Assembly: GCA_029940245.1 (NCBI GenBank)
Contig: JAOZRF010000132.1
Coordinates: 1 to 7,370 of the forward strand
Reading direction: 5' to 3'
DNA from: Desulfobacula sp.
GTDB lineage: Bacteria; Desulfobacterota; Desulfobacteria; Desulfobacterales; Desulfobacteraceae
Length of the DNA stretch: 7,370 nucleotides
The position numbers were made by a program, and so were the translations under genes. Of the stretch, positions 1 to 6,798 are shown in pieces. Every line of letters starts with the position of its first letter. Positions within the stretch are counted from its first letter, which is position 1. The notes beneath the pieces are model-generated. The model had not been told where the DNA came from, searched no databases, and saw only the letters and a program-made list of their open reading frames with translations.

Positions 1-54
1 CATACGCTCGCCAGTCCCTGAAACTGGTGCGTCTACCAATTCCGCCACTTCGGC
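1..54 (-). tRNA. tRNA-Leu (anticodon CAG), 5' part only
   Basis: Read on the minus strand, the sequence begins GCCGAAGTGGCGGAATTGG, the standard acceptor strand and D-arm of a bacterial leucine tRNA, with the usual GGTAGACGC D-loop text. The anticodon arm is a perfect 5-bp stem (CCAGT/ACTGG) around the loop TTCAGGG, which puts anticodon CAG at positions 34-36 and so reads the codon CUG. After the stem, CGAGCGTATG begins what should be the long variable arm of a class II tRNA. The T-arm, acceptor 3' strand and CCA lie beyond the left edge, so about 54 of roughly 87 bases are present. It is transcribed away from ribF. Identity as Leu rests on the D-arm text and the anticodon. Confidence 0.93.
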
Positions 55-82
55 ATTAAGCTGCCCTCTGCTGACCTCTTCC

Positions 83-101
83 AGGCAATTAAAGATTGCT
101 T
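83..101. repeat. Short inverted repeat in the tRNA-Leu/ribF gap
   Basis: GCAAT (85-89) and ATTGC (95-99) are perfect reverse complements around the 5-base spacer TAAAG. The pairing extends outward by one G-T and one A-T pair to a 7-bp arm. There is no T-run after it on the plus strand, so it is not a classical terminator. It overlaps the candidate plus-strand -35 hexamer and lies in the tRNA leader, so it could be an operator or an RNA hairpin, or it could be chance. Confidence 0.3.
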
Positions 102-124
102 AAAAATAACAGTTAGGCTATATA
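96..124 (+). promoter_or_regulatory. Possible sigma-70 promoter for the ribF operon
   Basis: TTGCTT at 96-101 and TATATA at 119-124 are separated by 17 bp and sit about 50 bp upstream of the chosen ribF start. The match to TTGACA/TATAAT is partial (3 of 6 and 4 of 6), and the region is A+T-rich, so chance matches are likely. It is the best candidate in the only intergenic space before the gene train. Confidence 0.3.
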
Positions 125-135
125 TGTGTTTGTAA
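106..135 (-). promoter_or_regulatory. Possible promoter for tRNA-Leu
   Basis: On the minus strand TTACAA (complement of 130-135) and TGTTAT (complement of 106-111) are 18 bp apart. That would place the transcription start some 45 bases before the mature tRNA 5' end, leaving a leader to be removed by RNase P. Both hexamers match the consensus only partly. If this and the plus-strand candidate are both real, the two promoters overlap face to face. Confidence 0.22.
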
Positions 136-165
136 GTTTTGTCAAGATTATTGTTCAAAATTGAA

Positions 166-169
166 AAGG
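166..169 (+). promoter_or_regulatory. Ribosome binding site of ribF
   Basis: AAGG ends 5 bases before ATG 175. It supports that start over the in-frame TTG at 139, which has no purine-rich Shine-Dalgarno sequence before it. Confidence 0.6.
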
Positions 170-174
170 CAGGC

Positions 175-1137
175 ATGAAATTAATTAAAGATATAAATCT
201 AATTAACAACCCCTTTAAAAATGCTGTCGTCACCATTGGCAACTTTGACGGGGTTCATAAAGGGCATCAGAGCCTTTTTGGGCAAGTGATAGAAAAAGCC
301 AGGCAGATTCAGGGTACATCGATTGCCATAACTTTTGATCCGCATCCTTTAAAAGCATTGGGAATTTCAGGCCCGCCCTTGATTACAAGACAGGACCAGA
401 AAATCGAACTCATTGAACAATGCGGACTGGATGTATTATTGTGCATCCATTTTGACACAGCTTTTTCTGCTATTACTGCCCATGATTTTATTGAAAAAAT
501 CCTGGTACATAAAATCGGGATGAAAGCAATCATTATTGGTGCAGACTATTTATTTGGAAAAGACAGGCAGGGAAATATTGAACTTTTAAAAAAAGAACAG
601 GGCAGACTGGAATTTGAAACCATTATCTCTCCCTGGATAAATAATACAGGTTCTGACCTGGAAAGAATCAGCAGCACAAGAATACGTGAAATTGTAATGG
701 AAGGAAAAGTTGATCAGGCCATAAAATACCTTGGCCGGCACTACCAGATCCGGGGAAAAGTGATTAAAGGCCGGGAAAGGGGGGGAAGCAAGCTTGGATT
801 TCCCACGGCCAATATCAAACTCCATGATAGACTCTGCCCCAAACATGGTGTTTATGCTGTTACTGTTGAAACCACCAAGGGCAAGTTCTGGGGAGTTGCC
901 AACATTGGATTTTCACCCACCTTTGACGACCATATATTCACAATTGAAGTGCATATACTTAATTTTAATCATGATATTTATGACACCAGGATCCGTGTCA
1001 ATATGGTTAAAAAATTAAGGGATGAAAAAAAATTTTCCAGTATTCAGGAACTTTCAGAACAAATTAAAAAAGATATTAAAATTGCAAAGGAAATTTTAGA
1101 GAAAAATGGCTATTCGAAAAATCTTAACATATCCTGA
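175..1137 (+). CDS. ribF: Bifunctional riboflavin kinase / FAD synthetase (RibF)
   Basis: RibF phosphorylates riboflavin to FMN and then adenylylates FMN to FAD in the cytoplasm, supplying both flavin cofactors. The 320-residue product has the full bacterial two-domain plan. The N-terminal FMN adenylyltransferase domain carries [10 protein letters not shown] (22-31, the HxGH-type nucleotidyltransferase motif), FGKDRQGN (127-134) and the SSTRIRE segment (about 166-172). The C-terminal riboflavin kinase domain carries LGFPTAN (207-213, the PTAN motif), [11 protein letters not shown] (240-250) and IEVHI, with Glu258 at the expected catalytic-base position. ATG at 175 is chosen because AAGG lies 5 bases upstream and the protein then starts at the usual place. 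A TTG 36 bp upstream would add 12 atypical residues. It is the first gene of the train, and its end overlaps def by 32 bp in another frame. No missing catalytic residue is seen. Confidence 0.96.
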   Translation: MKLIKDINLINNPFKNAVVTIGNFDGVHKGHQSLFGQVIEKARQIQGTSIAITFDPHPLKALGISGPPLITRQDQKIELIEQCGLDVLLCIHFDTAFSAITAHDFIEKILVHKIGMKAIIIGADYLFGKDRQGNIELLKKEQGRLEFETIISPWINNTGSDLERISSTRIREIVMEGKVDQAIKYLGRHYQIRGKVIKGRERGGSKLGFPTANIKLHDRLCPKHGVYAVTVETTKGKFWGVANIGFSPTFDDHIFTIEVHILNFNHDIYDTRIRVNMVKKLRDEKKFSSIQELSEQIKKDIKIAKEILEKNGYSKNLNIS

Positions 1138-1630
1138 AAAATCCTTATCACAGCCATCTGTTAAGGTTAACACCATTGATGAGGACATAAAAAACCTGAT
1201 CGCGGACATGGGGGAAACCATGTTTAATGCTCCGGGAGTCGGGCTTGCTGCACCCCAGGTCGGTGTTAACAAAAGGGTTATTGTTTATGATTCCAATGCA
1301 GCAAAGGAAGATAGAGATGACTCAACCAAAGAATTTACAGGATTGATCAATCCTGAAATCATCACTGGTTCCGGCAGTATTATTTCAGAGAAAGAAGCCT
1401 GTTTAAGCGTTCCTGACTATAGTGCAGACGTGAAACGATATGAAAAAGTGCGGGTAAAAGCACTTGATATTGAAGGTAACCCGCTTGATTTTGAGGCAGA
1501 AAATATTCTTGCCATCATCATGCAGCATGAAATTGATCATCTTGATGGCATCTTATTTATCGACCGGATCAGCGTCTTAAAAAGAGCCATGTATAAAAAA
1601 AAGATGGCAAAAAAACAGGATGATAAGTGA
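1106..1630 (+). CDS. def: Peptide deformylase (Def)
   Basis: Peptide deformylase removes the N-formyl group from the starting methionine of new proteins at the ribosome exit, using an Fe(II)-type metal centre. The 174-residue protein is the normal length. It shows the three family motifs in order: GVGLAAPQ (44-51), EACLS (97-101) and HEIDH (141-145). Cys99, His141 and His145 are the metal ligands, and Glu142 is the catalytic acid/base. The N-terminus [10 protein letters not shown] is typical of the family. Motif 2 is EACLS where most relatives have EGCLS, a mild change beside the Cys ligand. The C-terminal tail is lysine-rich ([11 protein letters not shown]), common in proteobacterial Defs. 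The start overlaps the last 32 bp of ribF, with a modest AGAG 4 bases before the ATG. The stop overlaps the fmt start as GTGA. Pairing with fmt is the classical formylation/deformylation gene couple. Confidence 0.97.
   Translation: MAIRKILTYPEKSLSQPSVKVNTIDEDIKNLIADMGETMFNAPGVGLAAPQVGVNKRVIVYDSNAAKEDRDDSTKEFTGLINPEIITGSGSIISEKEACLSVPDYSADVKRYEKVRVKALDIEGNPLDFEAENILAIIMQHEIDHLDGILFIDRISVLKRAMYKKKMAKKQDDK
1617..1620 (+). promoter_or_regulatory. Ribosome binding site of fmt
   Basis: AGGA inside the end of def lies 6 bases before GTG 1627. It supports use of the GTG start, which gives the expected N-terminus just before the MGTPDF motif. Confidence 0.6.
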
Positions 1631-2577
1631 ATCAAAAAACCCGGATCATATACATGGGAACACCTGATTTCAGTGTGCCGGCTTTACAAAAACTGGCAGA
1701 ACAGGATGATTTTTTTATCAGCCTTGTGGTCACCCGGCCGGACAGGCCAAAAGGCCGTGGGAAAAAACTTGCACCTACACCTGTCAAGACTGCTGCGCTG
1801 AACCTGGGCCTTGATGTTTTTCAACCGGAAAATATCAATACAAAAGAAGCCAAAGAAAAACTATTATCCTTTAATCCTGATTTTTTTGTTGTTGCAGCCT
1901 TAGGACAACTTCTTTCCCAGGAGATTTTAGATATCCCCCAAATATTGCCTATTAATATCCATGCATCGCTTTTACCAAAATACAGAGGCGCTTCTCCCAT
2001 CCAGGCAGCCATTCAAAATATGGACGAGGTAACCGGAGTTACCACAATGGTCATGACAAAAGGTATGGATGCGGGAGATCTTCTGCTGTCATCTTCAACC
2101 CCCATACATAGCCAGGATACTGCTCAGGATATCCATAACCGGTTGGGAATAATCGGGGCTGATCTTATTGTTAAAACCCTTCATGCCATTCTGGACAATC
2201 GCCTTAACCCTATTTCCCAGGATCATTCAAAGGCAACTTATGTAAAAATGCTGAAAAAAAACGATGGTAAAATCAACTGGAATCTTTCCAGCAGGCAGAT
2301 CTGTGCCCATATTAATGCCATGACCCCCTGGCCTGGAGCCTTCACCCATCTTGGGAACAAAACAATTAAAATTTACAGGGCCGGCCCATCTGATATCCAG
2401 ACCCGCCATGACCCCGGAGTTATTTTTCTTTGCGACAAACAGGGAATTCATGTTGCAACAGGCAAAGGCAGCCTTATTATTCTGGAACTGATGGGAACAT
2501 CCGGAAAACGATTGGATGCCGGACAATTTTTATGCGGCCACAAAATTGATCCCTTTGAAAAATTTGATGTTGCATGA
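1627..2577 (+). CDS. fmt: Methionyl-tRNA formyltransferase (Fmt)
   Basis: Fmt transfers a formyl group from 10-formyl-tetrahydrofolate to the amino group of initiator Met-tRNA, the step that Def later reverses on the finished protein. The 316-residue product has the family's usual size and two domains. The N-terminal catalytic domain starts with [11 protein letters not shown] (10-20). It carries the basic loop [12 protein letters not shown] (36-47), [12 protein letters not shown] (110-121) and MDAGD (147-151). Asn110, His112 and Asp148 correspond to the Asn-His-Asp catalytic set of the E. coli enzyme. The C-terminal tRNA-binding domain includes [11 protein letters not shown] (215-225) and the MTPWPGAFT segment (232-240). 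The start is GTG, fused to the def stop as GTGA, with AGGA 6 bases upstream, so translation is probably coupled to def. The stop overlaps the rsmB start as ATGA. Confidence 0.97.
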   Translation: MNQKTRIIYMGTPDFSVPALQKLAEQDDFFISLVVTRPDRPKGRGKKLAPTPVKTAALNLGLDVFQPENINTKEAKEKLLSFNPDFFVVAALGQLLSQEILDIPQILPINIHASLLPKYRGASPIQAAIQNMDEVTGVTTMVMTKGMDAGDLLLSSSTPIHSQDTAQDIHNRLGIIGADLIVKTLHAILDNRLNPISQDHSKATYVKMLKKNDGKINWNLSSRQICAHINAMTPWPGAFTHLGNKTIKIYRAGPSDIQTRHDPGVIFLCDKQGIHVATGKGSLIILELMGTSGKRLDAGQFLCGHKIDPFEKFDVA

Positions 2578-3956
2578 TTAAAGATCCACGGCATATCGCT
2601 GTAACAGTTCTGGTTTCCTGGGACAAATCATTTAATACCCTTGATAAAGCTTTGGAAAACCATTCAGAAGAGATATCCATTCTTTCCAAAAATGACAAAA
2701 ATCTTTGTAATGCATTGATATTTGGTGTTCTTCGCCATCGAGGCACCATTGACTGGACCCTTGGTGCATTTTCAAAAACACCTTTGGAAAAAATTGATAA
2801 ACCGCTCTTATATTTATTAAGGATCACTTGTTTCCAGATTTTATATATGGACAGGATACCATTCTTTGCAGCAATTAACACAAGTGTGGACATTGCAAAA
2901 AAAATGTCCGGTAAAAAACCCGCAGGGTTTATTAATGCCGTATTGAGAAATACCGCAGACAACTTTTCAACTATTGGTTTTCCAGACCCAAAAGATAATA
3001 AACCCAAATTTATTTCTGTTAAATTTTCCCTGCCTTTATGGCTTTCCAAAAAATGGAACCATGCATTCGGGTTTGAAAAAACATGTCTGCTTTGCCGGCA
3101 AATCAATACCATTCCTCAGATAACACTGAGAACCAATACCTTAAAAGTCGACAGACAATCCCTTGCCAAAAGCCTTTCTTTAGTAGCACAAAACATTCAA
3201 CTCACTGATTATGCTTCACAAGGCATCAGTTTTTCAAAGCCCGGTATACCAATCCATGAATTTGAAGCATTTAAACTTGGGTTATTTCAAATCCAGGATG
3301 AGGCAGCACAGATTGTTACCCGGTTTTTGGCACCCAAACCAGGAGAAAAAATTCTGGATGCCTGTGCAGGACTCGGGGGAAAAACAGGGCATATTGCCCA
3401 GCTCATGAAGAACAAGGGAATAATTATTGCAGCAGATATTGAGTCTAAAAAACTTGAATCCCTTCAATTGGAATCAAAAAGGCTGGGCATTGATATTATC
3501 CGGACAAAACCGTTGAACCTGTTAAAAACATCTTTTAAAAATTTTAATTTTTATTTTGACCGTGTCCTTTTGGATGCACCCTGTACAGGTCTTGGTGTGC
3601 TGCGCCGCAATCCCGACACAAAATGGAAACGCTCAAAAAATGATATCATAAGGCTTTGCGCACAACAAAAAAAAATGCTCGGCGCTGCTGCAAACCTGGT
3701 TAAACCAGGCGGGCTTCTTGTCTATGCCGTGTGTTCCTGTGAAAAAGAAGAAAATGAAGAAGTGATCCAACAATTTTTAAAAAAAAGAAAAGATTTTTTA
3801 ATTGATAAAACGTTTAAATCATATAATGATGACAGGTTAATGACAGATTTAATATCCAGATTCATATCAAAGGATGGTTTTTTAAAAACATATCCCGATG
3901 CAAACAATATGGATGGTTTTTTTGCTGTACGGCTCAGAAGGAAATCCAAAGCCTAG
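2574..3956 (+). CDS. rsmB: 16S rRNA (cytosine-967-C5)-methyltransferase (RsmB)
   Basis: RsmB methylates C967 of 16S rRNA with S-adenosylmethionine. The 460-residue protein has the RsmB layout. A NusB-like RNA-binding domain covers about 3-130, with LIFGVLRHRGTID (48-60) and the family's KKPAGFINAVLRN (114-126). A RsmB/NOP-type catalytic domain follows. It shows QDEAAQ (241-246), the SAM-binding DACAGLGGKT (262-271) and acidic Asp289 after the second strand. Motif IV is LDAPCTGLGVLRRNP (333-347), and motif VI has Cys388 in YAVCSC (385-390). Cys337 and Cys388 are the paired release and nucleophilic cysteines of m5C methyltransferases. It ends with the conserved MDGFFAVRL (446-454). The NusB-like domain separates RsmB from RsmF and other m5C enzymes. 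ATG overlaps the fmt stop as ATGA and has no clear Shine-Dalgarno, so it probably depends on coupling to fmt. The next gene starts directly after its stop. Confidence 0.95.
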   Translation: MIKDPRHIAVTVLVSWDKSFNTLDKALENHSEEISILSKNDKNLCNALIFGVLRHRGTIDWTLGAFSKTPLEKIDKPLLYLLRITCFQILYMDRIPFFAAINTSVDIAKKMSGKKPAGFINAVLRNTADNFSTIGFPDPKDNKPKFISVKFSLPLWLSKKWNHAFGFEKTCLLCRQINTIPQITLRTNTLKVDRQSLAKSLSLVAQNIQLTDYASQGISFSKPGIPIHEFEAFKLGLFQIQDEAAQIVTRFLAPKPGEKILDACAGLGGKTGHIAQLMKNKGIIIAADIESKKLESLQLESKRLGIDIIRTKPLNLLKTSFKNFNFYFDRVLLDAPCTGLGVLRRNPDTKWKRSKNDIIRLCAQQKKMLGAAANLVKPGGLLVYAVCSCEKEENEEVIQQFLKKRKDFLIDKTFKSYNDDRLMTDLISRFISKDGFLKTYPDANNMDGFFAVRLRRKSKA

Positions 3957-5009
3957 ATGAAATCAATCTTAAAATATGCACTTATTTTTTCAACGGCTTT
4001 TCTCATTGCAGGAACCATTGCCTATTACTCAGTCCGTGTTTTTACGCAAAGTGCAGATGAAATAATTTTACCTGAATTAACCGGCAAAAATATTATTTAT
4101 GTTTTAGAAACCCTTACCAGCATGGGATTAAACGCAAAACTGCATGGAACACTATATGATGATAAGATTCAAAAGTATAGTGTTATTTCCCAGGATCCAA
4201 AGCCCGGGGCCACCATAAAAAAAGGCCGCGACGTCAGTATTTATATTTCCAAAGGGCCAAAAGAAAACACGCTTCCTGATCTAAGACAAATTCCACTTAA
4301 AGAAGCCTTGATTCTCCTTGAAAAAAATGAATTTAAAAAAGGGCAGGTCTCGTTTACCTATTCTTCAAAAACCCCGATAAATAACATTATTGAACAATAT
4401 CCCGGTCCTTTTTCCACTGCCTTGAAAGGATCTTTCTGCCATCTGCTTGTCAGCCGGGGAGCCAATCCCCCGGGCATGGTTATGCCGAACATAAACGGAT
4501 TACGACTGGAAAAAGCAGCTGCAATTATAAAGGATCACCACCTTAATATCTCAAAAATCATTTCAAAAAAGGACCTGAATCAGAATTATGGAATTATTTT
4601 ATCTTATACGCCCAAAGCCGGCAGCCATGTGACTGAGAACTCAACCATAACCCTTGTTGTCAACAGCCCTGAAAACAATCAAATAATGGACCCGGATAAA
4701 TTAAGCCGGCTCATCCTTGTAACCCATTCCTTAGGTCCCGGGTTCTTAAAACGTCATATCAGGGTTGAAACTGACATGTTTGGACCTATGATTGATCTTT
4801 ATAATGAATATATGAAACCCGGCGAAGATATTAACATTTTAGTCCCTTCCGGAATTCATGCTACAATTAATATATTTGTTGACCACAGGTTTGAAAGAAC
4901 AATCATCATTGACCCTTGGAAAGAGGAAAACGATACAGGAGAATTACTATGGGAATCATTGCCCCTTCAATTTTATCAGCCGATTTTACCCGGCTCGGTG
5001 AAGAATTAA
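3957..5009 (+). CDS. Membrane-anchored protein with three PASTA domains
   Basis: The exact function is unknown. The 350-residue protein begins MKSILKYALIFSTAFLIAG, a short basic start and one hydrophobic helix (about 7-24) with no cleavage or lipobox motif, so it is probably an inner-membrane anchor with a periplasmic body. Three PASTA repeats follow. PASTA 1 (about 35-100) contains LPELTGKN, SQDPKPGATIKKG and VSIYISKG. PASTA 2 (about 104-168) starts at LPDLRQIPLKEA. PASTA 3 (about 173-237) has MPNINGLRLEKAAAII and YTPKAGSHV. PASTA modules are known from penicillin-binding proteins and Ser/Thr kinases, where they contact peptidoglycan or lipid II. Neither a kinase nor a transpeptidase domain is present here. 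Residues about 245-335 look like an extra beta-rich domain I cannot name. The last 20 residues are encoded inside rpe in another frame. It abuts rsmB with 0 bp, its best purine run lying about 15 bases upstream. A cell-envelope role is inference. Confidence 0.88.
   Translation: MKSILKYALIFSTAFLIAGTIAYYSVRVFTQSADEIILPELTGKNIIYVLETLTSMGLNAKLHGTLYDDKIQKYSVISQDPKPGATIKKGRDVSIYISKGPKENTLPDLRQIPLKEALILLEKNEFKKGQVSFTYSSKTPINNIIEQYPGPFSTALKGSFCHLLVSRGANPPGMVMPNINGLRLEKAAAIIKDHHLNISKIISKKDLNQNYGIILSYTPKAGSHVTENSTITLVVNSPENNQIMDPDKLSRLILVTHSLGPGFLKRHIRVETDMFGPMIDLYNEYMKPGEDINILVPSGIHATINIFVDHRFERTIIIDPWKEENDTGELLWESLPLQFYQPILPGSVKN
4937..4941 (+). promoter_or_regulatory. Ribosome binding site of rpe
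   Basis: AGGAG (extending to AGGAGA) lies 7 bases before ATG 4949, the best Shine-Dalgarno in the window. It settles the rpe start within the 3' end of the PASTA gene. Confidence 0.8.
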
Positions 5010-5599
5010 TCAATGTTGAAAAAGCAGGAGCAGACTGGATACATATTGATGTTATGGATGGAAAATTCGTACCCGCCATCACCTATGGTCCCATTATTGT
5101 TAAAGCATGTAAAAAAGCCTGCAACCTTGTTCTGGACGTGCATTTAATGATTGAAACACCAGACCTGATCATTCCTGAGTTTGCAAAAGCAGGGGCTGAT
5201 TACATTTCAGTTCACCAGGAAGCCTGCACTCACCTTCACAGAAGTCTGCAACTCATTAAAAGCTTTGGTATAAAGGCCGGCGTTGCATTAAATCCGGCAA
5301 CACCATTGTCTTCTATAGAATGGGTCATCGATCAGCTTGATTTTGTTTTGATCATGAGTGTAAATCCAGGATTCGGCGGTCAGAAATTCATTGAATCCAG
5401 TGTCCTTAAAATAAAAGCCTTATCAAAAATGCTTAAGGAAAAAAATTCTCCTGCCATTATCCAGGTGGATGGCGGGATCAATAACAGCACCATAAAAACC
5501 GTCTCCATGGCAGGTGCCACCTCCTTTGTTGCAGGATCTGCAATCTTTAACACTGAAAACTACACAGAAACCATTTCAAATTTACGACAAAATTTATAA
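4949..5599 (+). CDS. rpe: Ribulose-phosphate 3-epimerase (Rpe)
   Basis: Rpe interconverts D-ribulose 5-phosphate and D-xylulose 5-phosphate in the pentose phosphate pathway. The 216-residue protein is a complete TIM barrel of normal length. Motifs in order are APSILSADF (5-13), WIHIDVMDGKFVPAITYGP (30-48), LDVHLMI (62-68), GVALNPATPL (111-120), VNPGFGGQKF (138-147) and QVDGGIN (172-178). The metal and catalytic residues His32, Asp34, His65 and Asp174 are all present. The phosphate-binding end AGSAIF (195-200) is intact. ATG 4949 is chosen because AGGAG lies 7 bases upstream and the protein then begins MGIIAPSILS, as relatives do. A TTG 33 bp upstream would add an 11-residue basic stretch that the family lacks. 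The start lies 61 bp inside the PASTA gene, so translation of the two is probably linked. Confidence 0.97.
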   Translation: MGIIAPSILSADFTRLGEELINVEKAGADWIHIDVMDGKFVPAITYGPIIVKACKKACNLVLDVHLMIETPDLIIPEFAKAGADYISVHQEACTHLHRSLQLIKSFGIKAGVALNPATPLSSIEWVIDQLDFVLIMSVNPGFGGQKFIESSVLKIKALSKMLKEKNSPAIIQVDGGINNSTIKTVSMAGATSFVAGSAIFNTENYTETISNLRQNL

Positions 5600-5627
5600 A
5601 GGTTACAAGCTAAAAAAACAAACCATA

Positions 5628-6797
5628 ATGACACCATCTGATTCCCCTGAAAACACGGTTAATTATAAAATCATTTTTATTTTAACACTGATTCATTTTA
5701 CCGGAGATTTTTATTCATCTTTTTTTATGCCTTTATTACCCGCTTTTGTTGGCAAACTTGGTTTAACCCTTGCCCAGGTCGGTTTAATTACCGGAATGGT
5801 CAGGCTTCTTTCCTTTATTGTACAGCCGGTCACAGGCTATCTTGCAGATCGGTATGAAACCAGAAAATTTATTTTTGCAGGACTTTTTTTTGCTTTTTTC
5901 TTTATTCCCTTTTCAGGAATTGCCCCAAATTTCTGGGTCTTATTGATCATCCTTTGTCTAGGTTCCATTGGATCATCCATGTTTCACCCTTCCACAACGG
6001 GAATGATACCCTTATATTCAGGCCACAGGGCCGGCTTTTCGCTTTCAATTTTCAATACAGGCGGAACCCTTGCCTTTGCTGCAGGCCCTGTATTTATTAC
6101 CTGGTATGTGACAAGGTTTGGCCTTGAACAAATGCCATATACGATTATTATAGGCGCCGTCGCCTTTTTTTTCTGTGTAAAATATCTACCCGTTCCGATC
6201 ACTGAGAACCTTTCACACTTAGGATTTATAGGATCCATTAAAGAGACCCTTGGCAAGGTATATAAACCCATTTTCCTGATCTGGATTACAATGGTACTTC
6301 GGGCGGTTACGGGGCAGACCTTTATGACCTTTATGCCGATATATCTTACTGACAAAGGCCATGATCTTGTTTCAGTGGGATTAATTTTTTCTATTTTTAT
6401 TATGGCAGGTACTTTCAGCGGTCTTCTGGCCGGTTATCTTGCTGACAAAATTGAGGCTAAAAAAATTTTTTTTATTTCCCATGCATTGATGTGCCCTGCC
6501 CTTTTATTATATCTTTTTCTTCCGGGGCCCTTTGTTTTTCTTGGCGCTTTTTTAGCCGGGTTTGCTGCCCTGGCATCCCTTCCCCTGGGTGTGGTGATGG
6601 CACAAAAATTGGCACCCAAATCAAGATCCATGGTATCCAGCATAATGATGGGATTAGCCTATGGTCTTGGAGGCCTTGTATCCCCGTTTATCGGAAAAAT
6701 TGCCGATATTTACGGTCTTGAAAATGTTCTTTTCTATTCCGCTTTTATACCCATTATCTCCCTTCTGCCCATTCTAAAATTCCCCAGGATTCGATAA
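5628..6797 (+). CDS. MFS transporter, fosmidomycin-resistance (Fsr)-like
   Basis: This is a 389-residue major facilitator with about 12 hydrophobic segments in two six-helix halves, roughly 12-188 and 212-384, joined by a polar loop. Motif A is seen in both halves: GYLADRYETRK (70-80) and the related GYLADKIEAKK (269-279). The start LTLIHFTGDFYSSFFMPLLPAF (19-40) has the HxxxDxY pattern, and GSIGSSMFHPSTTGMI (112-127) is the FHP signature I associate with the Fsr family, known for fosmidomycin efflux. The real substrate is unknown, and the family name should not be read as a resistance phenotype. ATG 5628 is chosen because it begins just before helix 1. No good Shine-Dalgarno precedes it; the nearest, AAAGG, is about 25 bases away. 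It follows rpe by 28 bp, and the radical SAM start lies one base after its stop. Confidence 0.9.
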   Translation: MTPSDSPENTVNYKIIFILTLIHFTGDFYSSFFMPLLPAFVGKLGLTLAQVGLITGMVRLLSFIVQPVTGYLADRYETRKFIFAGLFFAFFFIPFSGIAPNFWVLLIILCLGSIGSSMFHPSTTGMIPLYSGHRAGFSLSIFNTGGTLAFAAGPVFITWYVTRFGLEQMPYTIIIGAVAFFFCVKYLPVPITENLSHLGFIGSIKETLGKVYKPIFLIWITMVLRAVTGQTFMTFMPIYLTDKGHDLVSVGLIFSIFIMAGTFSGLLAGYLADKIEAKKIFFISHALMCPALLLYLFLPGPFVFLGAFLAGFAALASLPLGVVMAQKLAPKSRSMVSSIMMGLAYGLGGLVSPFIGKIADIYGLENVLFYSAFIPIISLLPILKFPRIR

Positions 6798-6798
6798 A

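Larger units (their letters stand above)
55..174. other. Divergent intergenic region between tRNA-Leu and ribF
   Basis: This 120-bp gap is A+T-rich towards ribF and must hold the control region for the minus-strand tRNA and probably the promoter of the plus-strand gene train. It contains a small inverted repeat (83-101) and weak promoter-like hexamers on both strands, listed separately. I see no FMN riboswitch: the gap is too short for the conserved multi-helix RFN element and shows none of its conserved blocks. No small ORF with a convincing ribosome binding site is present. Confidence 0.7.

Noticed and set aside
1..54. tRNA-Leu as an integration site for a mobile element
   Set aside because: The tRNA 3' end, where integrases normally recombine, is outside the window, and no integrase or phage-like gene is seen here.
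139..174. Upstream in-frame TTG start for ribF adding 12 residues
   Set aside because: No Shine-Dalgarno precedes it and the extra residues are not typical of RibF. ATG 175 has AAGG 5 bases upstream and gives the normal N-terminus.
55..174. FMN riboswitch before ribF
   Set aside because: The gap is too short and lacks the conserved RFN-element blocks; only a 7-bp inverted repeat is present.
2477..3112. 211-codon open frame on the minus strand opposite rsmB
   Set aside because: It lies antisense to the well-conserved fmt end and rsmB NusB-like domain, and its translation shows no recognisable domain.
4916..4948. Upstream TTG start for rpe adding an 11-residue basic stretch
   Set aside because: The family starts near the IIAPSILSADF block, and the strong AGGAG at 4937-4941 serves ATG 4949.
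5514..5627. Longer N-terminus for the MFS transporter from an ATG inside rpe
   Set aside because: The extra 38 residues are simply the rpe 3' end read in another frame, and transporters of this type begin just before helix 1.
5984..6355. 123-codon open frame on the minus strand opposite the transporter
   Set aside because: It is antisense to conserved transmembrane coding sequence and shows no recognisable motif.
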